Assembly: GCF_020360975.1 (NCBI RefSeq)
Contig: NW_025408671.1
Span: forward strand, 2,480,001 to 2,544,000
DNA length: 64,000 nucleotides
Direction: 5' to 3'
DNA from: Hirsutella rhossiliensis
Lineage: Eukaryota > Ascomycota > Sordariomycetes > Hypocreales > Ophiocordycipitaceae
The position numbers were made by a program, and so were the translations under genes. A model generated the notes under the pieces. That model was not told where the DNA came from. It made no database searches and saw only the letters and a list, made by a program, of their open reading frames with translations. Positions 10,954 through 24,085 of this stretch are shown here, piece by piece (position 1 is the first letter of the stretch; the number at the start of each line of letters is the position of its first letter).

Positions 10954-11827
10954 TATATATACGCTGTCTTATTATGAGCTGAAAGCGCTATATACCGAAA
11001 CTCAACTATACCTGTAGTGTTCATGCTAAAAGCTGTCCCTCCTACTAACTAATCGTAAGTCTAGTAGATTTTTGGCGACTTGAGTAGTTGTCTTTCCGGT
11101 CCCAGCTTTTTAATAACGGAGTTGTCAAACATAGCAAATACCACTTGACCATCAGCAAAATAGGGGCACCCCCGGTGGAGTTGTTATTGGTATAGTTTAT
11201 AAGTCTTTGTCCTGCTGACAGGAGTTAATATAAGAGTGGGGTTAACTATTTAGTAGCTAGAAAAAAGCCCACGTCTTTAAACAAGGCAAAATGATGCTAT
11301 CAAGTCTTTTGTCTAATTAACTTTTCACATCAGTCTCCTAGTCGAGGATCTCCTCCGTCTCTTGGTTCTTTGGAATCTCTCGTTTTTGTACGGGTTCGTT
11401 AATGCTAGCTAGTAGCGTAGATTGCTTGCATATGCCTTTCAAGGGGGTATCGTGAAGACAATGTCTCTCATAGCGATGATCTTCATTCGATGAAAAATCA
11501 GATCCAATAAACTTTCGTCGAGTTGTTGACAACGAGGTTTCCGATGCGTGCCCTCGAGTCGAAGTTCTGGAGCCTATTCCTGCTGAGGGCGTTCGGAGTC
11601 ACAGCGTAGGCTGTGACAGCCACAGCCAGGTCCCTCGGAGAGTCATCAAGTCCAAGGAGCAAAATGACCGGGCCTGACGACCAAGGAGCCGGGAGATTGT
11701 CATCAGCACAGCATTTCGTGTCCTGCTGCCTTGAAGATTCAAGGGTCGAATGGCTTCCTCCGACATAGCCTGCTCCTAATGGTTATGGAACCGGATGCCT
11801 GACCAAGTGACGCGTTGGCTTGGACGT
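10954..11827. other. AT-rich, gene-poor stretch
   Basis: Base composition drops sharply here compared with the flanks, with many TATA, TTAA and CTAG words. The only open frame, 64 codons on the minus strand, shows no motif. It looks like mutated non-coding or former transposon DNA. Confidence 0.5.
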
Positions 11828-12508
11828 CTATGAAGACGACGCCAAGACTCGCGAGGGTTTTGACATCCTGCCTTGAAGAGCGGCCAACCAGATCAAACGA
11901 AATCTCGCCAGCCACGGCTGCCTAAGTCCAAGACGGCATGTTGAGTATTGTCCTAGTCGCGGGACAAGGCTCCACGGCTTTCCAACAGACTCTCCAGTAT
12001 TTTGTCTCCGTTCCAGGTGCCTCAGATGAATTGGTTTCTTGCAGCGGTCACCAGGCTGTTGGAAAGACAGGCAGAGGCGGGCGGGCGGTTGGATGACTTT
12101 GTGATGCTTCTGCGCGCGAATTCCACGGACAGCGCTTTCCAGAGCCGAAACACCGACAACTCCCCAGACGAAGTCGCATAGCGGCTTCCACTTTGTGGAA
12201 AAGCGGACTTGATGACACGCTTTGTGTTGGCTCGCCTCTTCAGCGTCCGGATCGTCATGGTGTTTGGGAGCGGGTAGAAACGTGTCGTTGATGCTTCCAA
12301 TGTCTATTTGAATCTCGAGCTCCCCACACAAGGCCCGGATCTGGCCGTGAACGTCGGCACCTGCCATAGTGTACCGCGTATGCACTGTAGCAGTGTAGAC
12401 CTCGCTCGGAGTAATAAGCTTGTTGCTTCTGGCTATCGCGACAATATTTTGTGACAGACCAACCTGGTCGGCTTCATGTATAAAGCTTTTGTGGCCGCTT
12501 GCTTCCAA
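11828..12508 (-). CDS. hypothetical ORF, possibly a gene fragment
   Basis: This is an open frame of 226 codons with no recognisable family. Its first 100 residues (LSQNIVAIARSNKLITPSEV, YTATVHTRYTMAGADVHGQI) read like ordinary protein. The later part is rich in R, Q and W and looks like out-of-frame translation, so an intron or frameshift may lie near residue 90-110. No start-site or promoter evidence distinguishes a real gene from a relic. Confidence 0.25.
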   Translation of the reverse strand: MEASGHKSFIHEADQVGLSQNIVAIARSNKLITPSEVYTATVHTRYTMAGADVHGQIRALCGELEIQIDIGSINDTFLPAPKHHDDPDAEEASQHKACHQVRFSTKWKPLCDFVWGVVGVSALESAVRGIRAQKHHKVIQPPARLCLSFQQPGDRCKKPIHLRHLERRQNTGESVGKPWSLVPRLGQYSTCRLGLRQPWLARFRLIWLAALQGRMSKPSRVLASSS

Positions 12509-13554
12509 GGCCGCTTAGCGCCCAAAGGTTGGAGGACCTGGATGGTTCTTCAATCCCCTGCCAGCAGAGCCGGGTCCAGTAATGTCCATGGCTGTTGCCA
12601 CAGGCCCGTTCCAGCCTCGATCAACAAACTCAAGGTCGTGACATCGGGACTGGACAATGCCTCCAAGAGGCTGAGGCGGCCTCTGCGTCCATATACATGC
12701 CCGTCCTTGTCCTTGACTCCTTACACCGCGCGCGAGCCTTGACCGTTATCCACCAGCGTCGGCATCGTGCTTAGGCAGAAGACGGACGGCGTCGTGGTCT
12801 TGGTTCAACACAACCTCGCGCCGAGGCGTCTGGCCGATGGAGTTGTCAAGGTTGACGGCGGACCAGCACACCCACGTATCGGAAAATCCACACTCACCCC
12901 AGCTCCCGAGAGAGGTGAGATCAGGGCTGACACCTTCCAGCCGTCCTTAAAATATCCCCATTCAAAGCCGTGCATGGCCCGACGTGGTGAGATCTGACAA
13001 GAGTGGCTGTCGGCTGCGCCTCGCCTCGCAATTGAATTCGGCAGTGCAGTCGTCAGCCGTCGCAACAACCGCTTCAACCCGCAACAGTGTCACAGCTGCA
13101 AGCCCGCGTTCTATTTTTTCGTCCGTGTAACGGCTCTGCCCAGCCCGAGAGCAATAGACCAGGTGGTCCATCAGCTCTCTCGCAGAGGCCGATAAATTTG
13201 GCACAGGTGCTTCGTGTTGGTAAGCTGGGCCGCCTCGCCGCCCGGGCGCCCGGCTCTGGGGGCTGTTGGGAGCTGGACGAGGCCAAGAGAGGTGATCCCG
13301 GAGCTGGGTCGGCTCTGGGCGCTCCCGGGAGGCTGGGCGAGCCGCGTCATGATGGCAAATGGGAACTTGCGGGTGGTAACCGGCGAGATGTCTTATCTAT
13401 ATAACGAGACGACTCTCTCGTGGAGAGAAGACTCATATCATCACCACCAATAGCTCAAACATCACAACAACAAGAACAACAACAAGATACCTCAGCTATT
13501 CGGCAGCTCCATCCCATCTACACCGCTTACCACACCGCTTCTCGCCCTTCCAAG
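12509..13554. other. upstream region of the cupredoxin gene
   Basis: No gene seen. The final 150 bp hold a TATA box and an A/C-rich leader typical of a strongly expressed fungal 5' UTR. Confidence 0.5.
13398..13404 (+). promoter_or_regulatory. TATA box of the cupredoxin gene
   Basis: TATATAA lies 151 bp before the ATG at 13555 and is followed by a CA-rich leader. Its position and the clean consensus suggest a regulated, strongly expressed gene. Confidence 0.5.
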
Positions 13555-14115
13555 ATGCATTCTTCCGGAGCACTCAGCGTCCTTGTTCTCGCTGCCGCCG
13601 CCACGGTCACCGCCGTGCCGACTGGCACCACATGGAGCAATGCCACCAGGACGGTGTCTCTCACCGGTGTAACCCACTCCGTCGTCGCCGGTCTCGGTGG
13701 CCTCCGCTTCGACCCTGACAATGTTGTCGCCGAGATTGGCGACATCGTGGAGTGGCACTTCCTCCCCAAAAATCACTCGGTTGCGCAGTCCAACTTTGCC
13801 GACCCCTGCCAGCCCCTTGCTGACGGCACCTCCTTCTTCGCCGGCTTCAACTTCGTCACGCAGGAGAACCAGGCTCCCGACGTGTTCCAGGTTGCCGTCC
13901 AGGACACGAAGCCCATCTGGTACTACTGCCCGCAGCAGACCGGCTCCCACTGCCAGAACGGCATGGTTGGCGTCATCAACCAAAACTTTGACAACCCTGC
14001 CGTCAGCCTCCGCAGGCACAAGGAGCTCGCTGCCAACACGGGGGTGTCTGTCGTTCCCCCGGTGCAGCAGGGGGGCAACGTCATCCCCAACCCGAACCCT
14101 CTTGGGGGGTTCTAG
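13555..14115 (+). CDS. secreted cupredoxin-domain protein
   Basis: This is an extracellular blue-copper-like protein of 186 residues from a single exon. Residues 1-20 form a typical signal peptide (MHSSGALSVLVLAAAATVTA), so mature protein begins near VPTG. The cupredoxin fold spans about 30-145. Candidate type-1 copper ligands are His74 (LPKNHS), Cys125 (IWYYC), His132 and Met137 (SHCQNGM), the pattern of plastocyanin-like fungal extracellular serine-rich proteins. The tail (VPPVQQGGNVIPNPNPLGGF) is short and lacks a GPI signal or serine-rich linker, so the protein is probably soluble and secreted. The start is set by the signal peptide; the frame is open further upstream but without one. The function is likely electron transfer or copper binding at the cell surface; the substrate is unknown. 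Confidence 0.85.
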   Translation: MHSSGALSVLVLAAAATVTAVPTGTTWSNATRTVSLTGVTHSVVAGLGGLRFDPDNVVAEIGDIVEWHFLPKNHSVAQSNFADPCQPLADGTSFFAGFNFVTQENQAPDVFQVAVQDTKPIWYYCPQQTGSHCQNGMVGVINQNFDNPAVSLRRHKELAANTGVSVVPPVQQGGNVIPNPNPLGGF

Positions 14116-14803
14116 GCGGAGCGCAATACTACAGCTTTCTCGTTTAACTGGATTCTTGTGTTATACGGCTGGCATCGGGCTCAGCACTCTGGCTTCCTAA
14201 AGTACGCTATTGCCGCCTGGGATTTTAATGTTTATGGGTTGGGGGGGTTGATATTTCGTATATAGACTAGAGCGATTGCAGACTGACAACATTCCTTCCT
14301 TTCCACCTTTGAATCACCATCTCCCTCCTTGCGCTGTGATTGTTGTGGGCGACTGGCCAGTGGCCTGTCATCCGGCTTATGGATGTTCTTTGAAATTGGC
14401 TCGCCCCAGGCACCCCCAACGTGCAATTCTCTCGTGTCTGAGGGAACCCCTTCGATGGGATCTGGCAAGATTCCGATCATCCACAGCGAGACTAGGCCGT
14501 TGCAAGCTTGCTCAGTCGCCAGCTTATACCCAGGTAGCCGATTGAGAAATCACTCTCACCAACAGAGTTCTTGCCCAGTCACAACGTCTGGCAAGACCAT
14601 GGTCGACAGGAGGCGGAGTAAATGCCTTCTTTTAGGCCAATATAATACATGGCTCATGGTGCTCCGTCGGCTAACGAGCCAGAATCCATACATACATACA
14701 TACATACATACAGAAAGGGGCACATGGACGCGGCCCATCGTCTCCTAGGGTGCAAGTAAACGACGCCCCAACTCCTTGATCAACGCTCAGCATGGCCTGC
14801 CTC
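14116..14803. other. convergent 3' region with a CATA microsatellite
   Basis: This is the tail-to-tail spacer between the cupredoxin gene and MOT1. A (CATA)n run of about six units lies at 14688-14711. No gene. Confidence 0.6.
14688..14711. repeat. (CATA)n microsatellite
   Basis: About six uninterrupted tetranucleotide units directly visible in the sequence. Confidence 0.85.
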
Positions 14804-17800
14804 TCAGGACATGGTCTTCATAAAGTCCTCCAAGTCGAAACTCTCCTCGTACTGCTTGCTGTCCCACAACTCCCCGAGATCGTCGAGCCACGCCTTCTTG
14901 CCTGGCTGTCGCAGCACGTCGCCAGTCTCGATGTCAACCATGTCCTCCTCCCTCCCTTCCATCTCGTTGCGCGGCTTGTCCGATATCAGACTCGGTCCCG
15001 AGTCGCCCAGGCTGAACAGGTCCAGGATCTGATCCGTGTCCATCGTCGACAGACCCGCGTTCTGCTGGTTGACCACGGTCGAGGCCACATCAATCTTGAA
15101 CCGCTGCAGGCTCAGGATCTTCTCCTCGAGCGTGCCGCGCGTGATGAGTCGGTACACATTCACAACCTTCTTCTGCCCGATTCGGTGTGCGCGGTCCATG
15201 GCCTGCAAGTCCTTTTGCGGATTCCAATCATGCTCCACAAAGATGACCGTGTCCGCGCCAGTCAGGTTCAGGCCCAGCCCGCCGACGCTCGTGGTGAGCA
15301 ACAAGACGTCGTACGACGGATCGCTGTTGAACTTGTTGACAATGTCTTGTCGCTTGTTTGCCTCCACGGACCCATCGAGCCGGAGATGCGACACCGACGG
15401 AAGCATGTCCTTGAGCACCTTGTTTTGCACCATGTCCAGCATCTCCTTCATCTGGCAGAAAATGAGTGCTCGATGAGGCTTGATGGGCTGGTACAGCGGG
15501 TCATTCGAGTCGCCCTCGTCGCCGCCAATGCCGCAGTCTACCAGGAGATCCCGCAGCGCCGTCAGCTTGGGTGCGTGAGAAGGGTCCTCAATAGACGTCC
15601 CCTGCTTCTGGAGAATCTTCTGCGTCTCGTCATACACGGTGTTGCCGGGCTTCATGACCAACGCGGGCGAGTTGCAGAGCTTACGCATGTACTGCAGAGC
15701 TTGGAAGATGTGCTGCTTAGCCTCCTTGTCCTCGCGGCCGGCGTCTGCCTGTAGCTTCTTGCCCTGTTTCCTAGTAAAGTCTTCAAACAGCTTCTTCTGC
15801 AAATCGCTCAGGTCGCAGTAATAGTTTTGCAGAATCTTGGGGGGCAAGTCGTTCAGCACCTCTTCCTTGAGGCGGCGCAGCAGGAACGGGAGGACCTGCT
15901 TGTGTAGGGCCTCTATCGCCAGCGCCCCCGCCTCTTGCTCCTTGGTCGATGCCTTGCTGTAGCGGCTAGCCGCAATCGGTTTCGCAAAGCGGTCCAGGAA
16001 GACCTTTTCTGCTCCCAGGAAGCCGGGCATGAGGAAGTCAAATAGCGACCAGAGTTCCAGGACGTTGTTCTGGATCGGAGTGCCGGTGAGGATCAGCCGG
16101 TGGTTGCTTTGGAACCTCTTGACTGACTGGGTGATCTTGGCCTTCGGGTTCTTGATTAAATGGCCCTCGTCGAGCACCATGTAATTCCAGTTGTGTTTTT
16201 CCAAAATATCTGCGTCGTTTCTACAAACGTCGTATGATGTCACCACAATGTCTGTCTGCCCAAGCTGATGCGTCATCGCCTTCCTCTCCAGCGGTGGCCC
16301 CACGTACGCGGTGACGCTGAGGAAGGGAGCGTACGTCTTGATCTCTTGTTGCCAATGTCCGGAGAGTGTTGGGGGGCAGACAATGAGCGACGGGAGCCGC
16401 CGCGCGTCTGGCGCCTGTGTCCTGGCAAACTCCTCCTGCCGTTGGTGGTGATCGCTGGCGACGATGCAGATGGTCTGAAGAGTCTTGCCAAGACCCATGT
16501 CATCGCAAAGAATGCCATGGAGATGATACTTGTTGAGGAAATGAAGCCAGTTGACACCTTCTTGTTGGTACGAGCGTAGCTCAGCCTTGATTGCGACGGG
16601 AATATGGAACGGCTCAACCTTCTTCGGGTCGAGGAGTTGGGCGATGAAGGTCCGTTCCCGGTCGCGCCCCCGAAGAAGCTCCTGTGACAGACCGGGAGGG
16701 TCGGGGATGCCGGCTTCGAGGGGCACCAGCTTCACCAGGGTCGCAAAAGATGTTGTTGCAATAAGGCGGATCTCGTTGTCCGAGTCGCTCATTCGGCCGA
16801 GCACGGGGACGATGAGGAAGATTACGTAGGGCAAGATGGCGTCGCCCATGACCGCAATCAAGTGATAAATGGCCTCGATCACGCCTTGACGGTAGTTGGG
16901 GTCCAGAGGGTTGCTGATGGATGGGAGGACCTTCTCGACCAGGGCCGTCATGCCCTCGACGGTGATGACACTGCAGATGGTCGCCAGGCACTTCGCCGCC
17001 ATGTACCGGAACACCGAGAGCTCCGAGTGCAAGGCCTTGATGACGAGCGGCAGCATTTGCATGACGAACGGGTGCAAGGCCTTGTCCAAAGTCGGCGCCA
17101 TTGTGCGGATGACGGACATGGCGTCAACAATCTCCTGTCCGAGCAGGTTCTCAGGATCCTTAGCCTCGGCCGGCAAGTCCTCAGAAAAGGCTTTGACCAA
17201 AGGTCCCTCCATGTACGCCCGCAAGCTCGGTACGGTGTCGAGAAGCTCGGCGCCGTAAGTCTTGGCGAGGATCTCGAGAGCTTCTTTGGCGCCTCGTCGA
17301 GTGATGCGGGCGGCCTTGGCCTCCTTTGCCCATTTGGCGGCGTCTGGATGGTCCACCCTGTCCTCTTCCTTTTGCATGGAGAGAATGCAGCTTGTCTTGC
17401 TGGCGTGGACGGGAAACTCGGGCGTCTCGGCAACTTCGACGCAAGAAAACTTGACCAGGTTGGCGACCACCTTGTCGGCAGGCCCTTTCCTTCCCTTTTC
17501 GGTGAAAAGCTGAACAAGTCTGGCAATGGTTCCCGACGATCGACTCTGCAATTGCTGGCTCTCCTCGGCCTTGACGGAGTCCATCACGCCCTTGATGAGG
17601 GGGCTGGGTTTCTTTGGCAGAAGCTTCATAGCGACCAATGCGCAGGCTGCGCCGGCCCTGATTCTCACGTCGCGCGCGTCCTTAGCGGCCTTGGCCTCCT
17701 CAATGACGGAGACGGCCACATCGCGGGCTTCAGCAAGCTGCTGGCTCGCAATCAAGCGCTGGCCTGGAGGCATAAGCTTCTTAAGCCTCTCGTAGTCATC

Positions 17801-20639
17801 CCCCACGCACTTCTCGGCCGTCGAGATTGAAAAGGCACCAGGGCCAGCCTCTGGCTCGCCTTGCACCACCACGGGGAGTACCGGCAACTTGCTTTGCGAC
17901 ACCTTGCCGTGGTCGCGGAACAGATGGACGAGTTGCTGGCACGACGTTCTGACGCGTTGAACGGAATTGGCCAAATCCCTGTACGCCGAGGGCCGGTTCG
18001 ATTCCACCATGCGCTGCAGATGGTCTCTGTATCTAGTGGTGTCCTCGGATGCGCCGCGGTTCTGTGCATACTCGTCGACTACCAGGCAGGCCGTGAGCTG
18101 CGTAGAGGCGAATGCAGATGTCAAACCCGGAACGAGCACCGCATCGTAGTCGTCGAGGTTTGCGGCTGGCACCAGGGACATGACGCGGCCCATGGCCTTG
18201 GCGGCAGACACTCGCGACCGGATCAGTACTTCGATCCCAACAAGGTCGACGTCCCCTTGCATCATGTGGCCGTCGACGTCGTGGGTGAGGCCGGTAGAGA
18301 CGGGTTCATCGGCGGCCGGCTTGGTGGACTTGCGGCGCCGTTTCGGAGCTCTGTCTGAGCCATCGGGCGACGACATGCGCCGGCTGGACGGTTGCAGGGA
18401 AGTGGCGTTTGTGTAGGTGCCTCCAGATGGTTTCTGGAACAAAGTGGCGTTCATGGGGATGGGATTCCTCGAGACGCCGATTGGATGCAGCGTAAGTTGC
18501 ATCAGCGCGTCCGTGTGTGGCGAGAACTCGTCTGCGAGTACCGCCGGGGCCTTTGCCAGGCAGCAAACAAGCGCATCCCACAGCTCCAGCGACATGTTCA
18601 GCGTCTCCTGGTCTCTCTCCACCAGAATGTTCTGAAAAATGAGTCTGAGGATCCTCCCATTGAGCCAGCCTTGGGACGTTTCAGCGCCGAGGTTGGCAAA
18701 GGTGAGCAGCGCCTTCAAGACGGCGAGGCGGACAGACGTGATTGTGTGTCGCAGGAAAGGGTAGAGACGCGGCACGAGAAGAGTAAAGGAGCGTTCCTCG
18801 TCCTGCGCTGCAGATGTTTTCATAGCCTCCAGCACCTCGGGAAAGCCGCATAGCGTGGCGAGGAGATCCATGATACGCCCCGTGCTTGCGCTCAAGTCAT
18901 CGCCCAAGTTGGAGAGACTTTCCCAAACGATGTTGGTGAGTGCTTCCAGAGCGGCTGGCCGCATCATGACGAATTCCTTGGCCATTGGGATGAGAGTGGC
19001 TGCGCTCACTGAGCGAACATCGTCGTCCATGTCTCCTAGACCCTTCATGACAGCCCTGATAATGCCATCAATCATATCGCCATCTTGCAGGAGCAGGTCT
19101 TTCCGGATCGCCACGACATATCTCAAGCCGACCATGCCGCCATGGCAGACAGCCCAGATGGGCCGCTCAAGCTCCAGGTCTTCTTGCATGACCATTCGGT
19201 ACAGGACCTGATAAATGTCGTAGACGGAGCTCGGAGTGACGTGCTTCAGAGCGGACCCCAACGTTTGGCCGACGGTCTCCCTGATGGGAGCAATCGATGT
19301 GTCGGAGCTGTAGTCGGTGAAGCGGTCCAGCATGAGGACACAGCAGAGGCGGCAGGCGAGGTCGTCGAGCCATGCGCGATTCAGCCCGTCATTGTCTTTC
19401 CTATGCTTGCCGTGCATCCTTCCCGCACCTCCGCCATGGGCCCGGATCACTTCCCTCAACCCCATGGCAGCCCCATGACGAGTTTCCCAGGACGGATCGA
19501 ACAGGTCAATTTTAAGAAAGTCGCAGAGCCGTTCGTAGGGCCATTCGCAGCCCTCCATGGTCTCTTCGGCTTCCAGCTCCGACTTGATGGGAATGTCCGG
19601 GCCCTTGAACTCGCTGACGACTTTGGAGTCTTCGTCGACATCGGCGGGGCGATCGAGGCTGAAATAATCGTTGACCTTGCCATTCTTTTTCGAATCGCCA
19701 TCGGCGGCTGGGGTTTCGTCGCCAAGGCCCTCGTGACCCGCCGTCGCCGATCGTCGAACAGAAAGATCGCCAAAGCCGCCTCTGCCCTGGGATGCCCTCA
19801 TTGCCTCTCTCTTGCGCTTTCGCTTCAAGACGTTGAGTTGTCTAGAACTCAGCTGCGAGTCCTCGGATGACAAGCCCGGGCCTGGGATGCTGTCACTACG
19901 ACCAAAGCCGTTGCTGCCAGGTGCATCAAGAGGGGTCATGGGCGTGGCGAGGCCGTCGGCCACGATTGGCATCTCGTCGTCCTCGAACTTGCGCCCAAGC
20001 AAGCCCAGGCGTCCCGTTAGCGTCTTCCTCTGATGTGCGAGGCGAGCCTGGGGGCTCAGGGCGGCCAGGTTGTATTCGATGCCACCGCCTCGCAACAGTT
20101 CACGGCCATATTTGAGAATAGCATCGACATTGAGAGACTCGAATTTGAAGTACTCGTGATCCCCGAGACTCGGTTCTTTGTCAGTCTCCTCCTTCTTGAC
20201 ATGGCCATTTTCTGCAAGGGGCTCGCTCTTGAGCTCGCTCGCCGCCTCCTCTGAGTTGGGATCATAGAGGGGGGCGTTCTCCACGATTTTGCCAATGGCC
20301 TTTGCCGCGGTGCTTCGTGTCTCCCATTCTTTATGGCGAAGATAGGGCACTACTCTGGAGAGTAGGTTGAAGAGCTCATCTGGATGTTGTTTCTGCCAGT
20401 CGGCGAGCTGGTTCACGGCCGTGTCCCGGATCAGTCGGGTGCTCCCCGTTTCCAGGATACTGGCGATGCCTTTTGTTAGCAGGGTTCGACTGGGGCGAGA
20501 AGGCCAGAAGAAAGGAGAAGCGCGCTCGCCAAGCAAGCAGTGTGGTGACTTACGTGACCAGTCGGTCGAGCCTGCATGATTCAAGTCAGTCACTGGGTAC
20601 AAAACAAGAGTGGACGGATGGTGGTTACCTCGAAGCCAT
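14804..20639 (-). CDS. mot1: MOT1/BTAF1, TBP-associated Snf2-family ATPase
   Basis: This nuclear ATPase strips TATA-binding protein from DNA and so redistributes transcription. I assign exons 20629-20639, 20554-20571 and 14804-20459, giving 1894 residues, the usual MOT1 length. The start is MASRLDRLVTILETGSTRLI. Only joining the 11-nt first exon to an 18-nt microexon restores it; the uninterrupted frame on its own begins with unrelated residues. The N-terminal two-thirds are HEAT repeats that grip TBP. The Snf2 ATPase follows: Walker A in DDMGLGKT (near residue 1330), DEGH box in VLDEGHLIKN, LTGTPIQNN, and motif VI in DRAHRIGQ (near 1767). Both introns have good donors, and the second has the branch site GCTAAC. 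All key motifs are intact. Confidence 0.96.
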
Positions 20640-23089
20640 TGTGTATCAATGCGATGAATGTCTTTATTTGCACGTCGTCATGTCTTGCGAGACCTTGGGC
20701 CATGGTCAGCGAATGAGAGGATGAAGGCGGCGGCGACTGGGCTTGGCTATGGGGATGGCGGGCCAAGGGGACAAATACTGTGCATCGAGTTCGCATCACA
20801 TACCCGTTGTTTTGTATTGAGCCACCAGCGTGCACCACTGCACTGCGCCTCCAAAGGGCGTGCAAACGAAGCTCCGAGTGCGTTAGAGCTCGCGCGCATG
20901 CGACATTGAATGGGGGGCACAGCGACTGTCGCATTGATGAATCGTCCGTCACCGAAAGTCGTGCAAGGCTCACGCACCACACCGACGGTGACGCAAGGGT
21001 GGTAGGTAGCAACGGGACCACAGCCAAGGATGTACGGAGACGAGTGTGACGGTGCGGCCCTTTCTTTTTTTTTCTCTTGGCCCCGTCGAGGCTTGATGTG
21101 AGGCTGGTGCGTCGTCGGCTGTGTGCCTGGAGACAGTTGGGCGTGGTCGACGACGGGTGGTGTGTGATGAGTGATGATGGTGAGAGATGAAGGTGAAGGC
21201 TTTCTGTGCTGCTGATCTGGTCGACTACCTAAGAAGGCATCTGGATAAAAATGTAAAATGCTGGGGTTTGAGCAAACGCCCGACGCTGTGACCCTTTTTT
21301 TTTGCTGCCTCTTTCCTGCGCTGCGCTGCGCTGGGCTGCTGCCGCTGGCGACGCTCTCTGGCTGGACACAGGAATCGATCGAGGAGGGGCAGGCCGGGCC
21401 TTTGTATCATGTGTGCCTGCCTGTATTTTTATACCTTGTAAACTCCAGCCATATGGGTACGTACCGCTCCCGTCATGCCTGGCCAGGTACCCCTCCGCCT
21501 TGTCGCCCGCCGACCTGTACTTGGCGCCTGGCCCGCCTTACGTACGCAAGTACTTGCCAGGCCGCCTGTGGAGCTGGTCGTCGAACACGCCAGCGCGCTG
21601 CTCCTTCCCACCACGACCAACGGTTTCCCGGGCTGCTACTCGCTTAATTTCTCTCATGCTCCCTTAGCGCCAGTCTGGAGTGGGTCTTCCCGGGCACTAG
21701 TCCGAGTGCCGGGAGGGAAGGAAAGCTGGCCAAAGGCATCTGAAAATGCGCGCGCTCTGTCGACCTTCTTTCAGAGCCTGGAGAGCACTTTGCCCCACAC
21801 TCTGCTGCGACAATCTTCACCACCGGGCACAAAGGCACTTTGTTGACCACAGCCACCCGCTACGGACCAACCGCGCACCGTTGTTGTTCGAGTCATGTGC
21901 CTGTTCTTGCGCTGCATTTTCTCCGGTCGGGTAGACGGGTGAGGCAGAGGAGCTTATCGTTGGGCGTTGGCCGCTGCCTCGGATGCCTGCCACATATAGG
22001 TACTTGTTACCGTGCGTTCTTCATCCCTCGACCCCTCATGCACCACCATCTCACTTTGATCAAAAAGAGCCACTGTTGGTTGGTTGGCCAGGGCGGCCAT
22101 CTCGTGCCACGCTTCAAGGGCCGCCGCCGCCGGGCCGGGACGAGCAGTCAACGTCTTTGGCTCCTCCTGTGGGCATCTGCAAAGAAGTCTCGGCATACGG
22201 CCGCTGCTGCTACTTGACTGGCTGCGTAGTGATTCTATGCGGGCTGCAGCGTGGTGTCGAGAAGCTCAAATTCTACCAGCTCTGTTCCGTCCCTTTCACT
22301 AAACCGACGTTGCTTGCAAAAACATACATACGCGTCTTGGTCGATACACTTCCAAGGTTTCAGCTACAGAACCCTTCTGGGACACCGCTCCGAATCCGTT
22401 CCTCCTTCCCCCAAGACATGCCAAAATTCTTGCCAAGCGTCCACGCGGGGCAGACGTGCGGGAGGAAGGGACGTGAAATCTGAATCAGGAGGGGGCCAGA
22501 GGAAAAAGAAAGGCGAGGCCAAATGTATCTTGTCTGGCCTTCAATACTGCCGGCAGGGATGGGCTTGTGATTGCCCCGTACACTGCACATGGCCTTTGCA
22601 ATATGCCGCGCTGCCGAACCCTAAAGACTTTTCTGGAGCATCGCGATTGTGGCTGGCGTGACGCTTTTGAGGAAGGCTAACCTTGTTGTCAGGCAATCTA
22701 CATCTCCTTGATTCGTGCGTCAGCTTTGATGTTATGCACCGCAAAGTGACACAGCTGGCGGGCCAGGTCCGCCAGCACATGGAGGCCGCAAACTCGTGGC
22801 GTGCGTTCTTCTGCATGCATGTATGTGGACAGGTACGGAATACGCCCAGTGGCTTCCACACCTTGGTGGTTGAACAAGGCGGCGCATTCCACAGGCACCA
22901 TCCGGGGCTGCCACCATGTGTCCTTTACCACGCATGCGCACGCAAACGGCAACGGCGGCCGGGGGGTGTGGAAGCCCGCGCCAGAGTAGGTTATAGGGCA
23001 ATTCACACAAAAGCCGTATCCGAGCTCTGGACTTGCGTATTGGCGAGCTTTCCTTCGTGTACATCGGACACCGAGGAGCTGCTCCTGTT

Positions 23090-23115
23090 AGATGTGTGTG
23101 TGTGTGTGTGTGTGT
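23090..23115. repeat. (TG)n microsatellite
   Basis: About 12-13 TG units, directly visible. Confidence 0.85.
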
Positions 23116-24085
23116 ATTTTCCGTCCAGCGGCCGTAAGGCCGCTCAGGTCCCGGTGGGGCACAGGACGTGCTGAGCTAGGCTATCGAGAAAATCCTGCCA
23201 CAGTAGGCCTCACCCAGCGCTTCTTGCAAGGCCTCGCAAGGGCGAGCTGTCGGGCTCAATCCCCGAGACGGCTTTCCTACCCTCCACCGGTAGGTTGTCG
23301 CTAAGCCCGTCAATACAAGTGTCCGTGGCTATCCTCTGCAGCCAGCCTTCCCGAAGTCCATCCAGCATTTCATCGGCTCTAAGGCGCTCAGTGTCGGAGC
23401 CTGGTGCCCGTCAGCGGGTCGTCCAGGCGCGTGGCGATTGCCACAATGGTCAACCCTTGGTTTTGTCCGGTCAGAATTCTCTCGCTCTCGCTAACGCTGC
23501 TGTCGCAGTGCATGCTTCGGTAACCAGGCGATGGAAATAGCGCAGGAGCGGCGGCAGGAAAACCCTCGAAGGAATCAGAGGCTGTCGTGCAGCTTGCCTT
23601 CAGGGAGAAAAACCTGCGCAACCAGCCACCGTTGTTTAGAAGGGCGGGCCTTCCAATACCCACAGCCCTTGGTTCCGAAGGAAGCTGTGAGGTCCGTGTG
23701 GACGTGTTGTCGAGACCGGCTTTGCAGAGGAATATGAACTCTCCTAATGTCTTCCTCTGTGCTGTTAGGGCCACGATGGACCCGGGCAGCAAAAGCGCGG
23801 TCGGGTGGCCTGCAAATCCGGCCCCCTGCTAGCGAGCCGCTAACAGCTCTGACGGGGGAAGAATTTTTACAGGGGAGAGTTCTGCTCCTGTTAGATGACC
23901 GGAAGATGCTACGGTATAGGGTAGGCAGAGCGATCCGGCAGTAACCGGCCACGTGTGAGGCCGGCAGTCGGCCAGACGGTGGATCTCTAATCCGGGCGTC
24001 CCCACCAGATACATGGTACCTCAATAGGTACGTACCGGAGAATGATGGGATACCTCAGGCAGAAAGAAATGCGCCCGCAACGCGA

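Noticed and set aside
14792..19870. Long plus-strand frames of 261-322 codons opposite MOT1
   Set aside because: They are antisense shadows of a 1.9-kilocodon conserved gene, with no motifs of their own.
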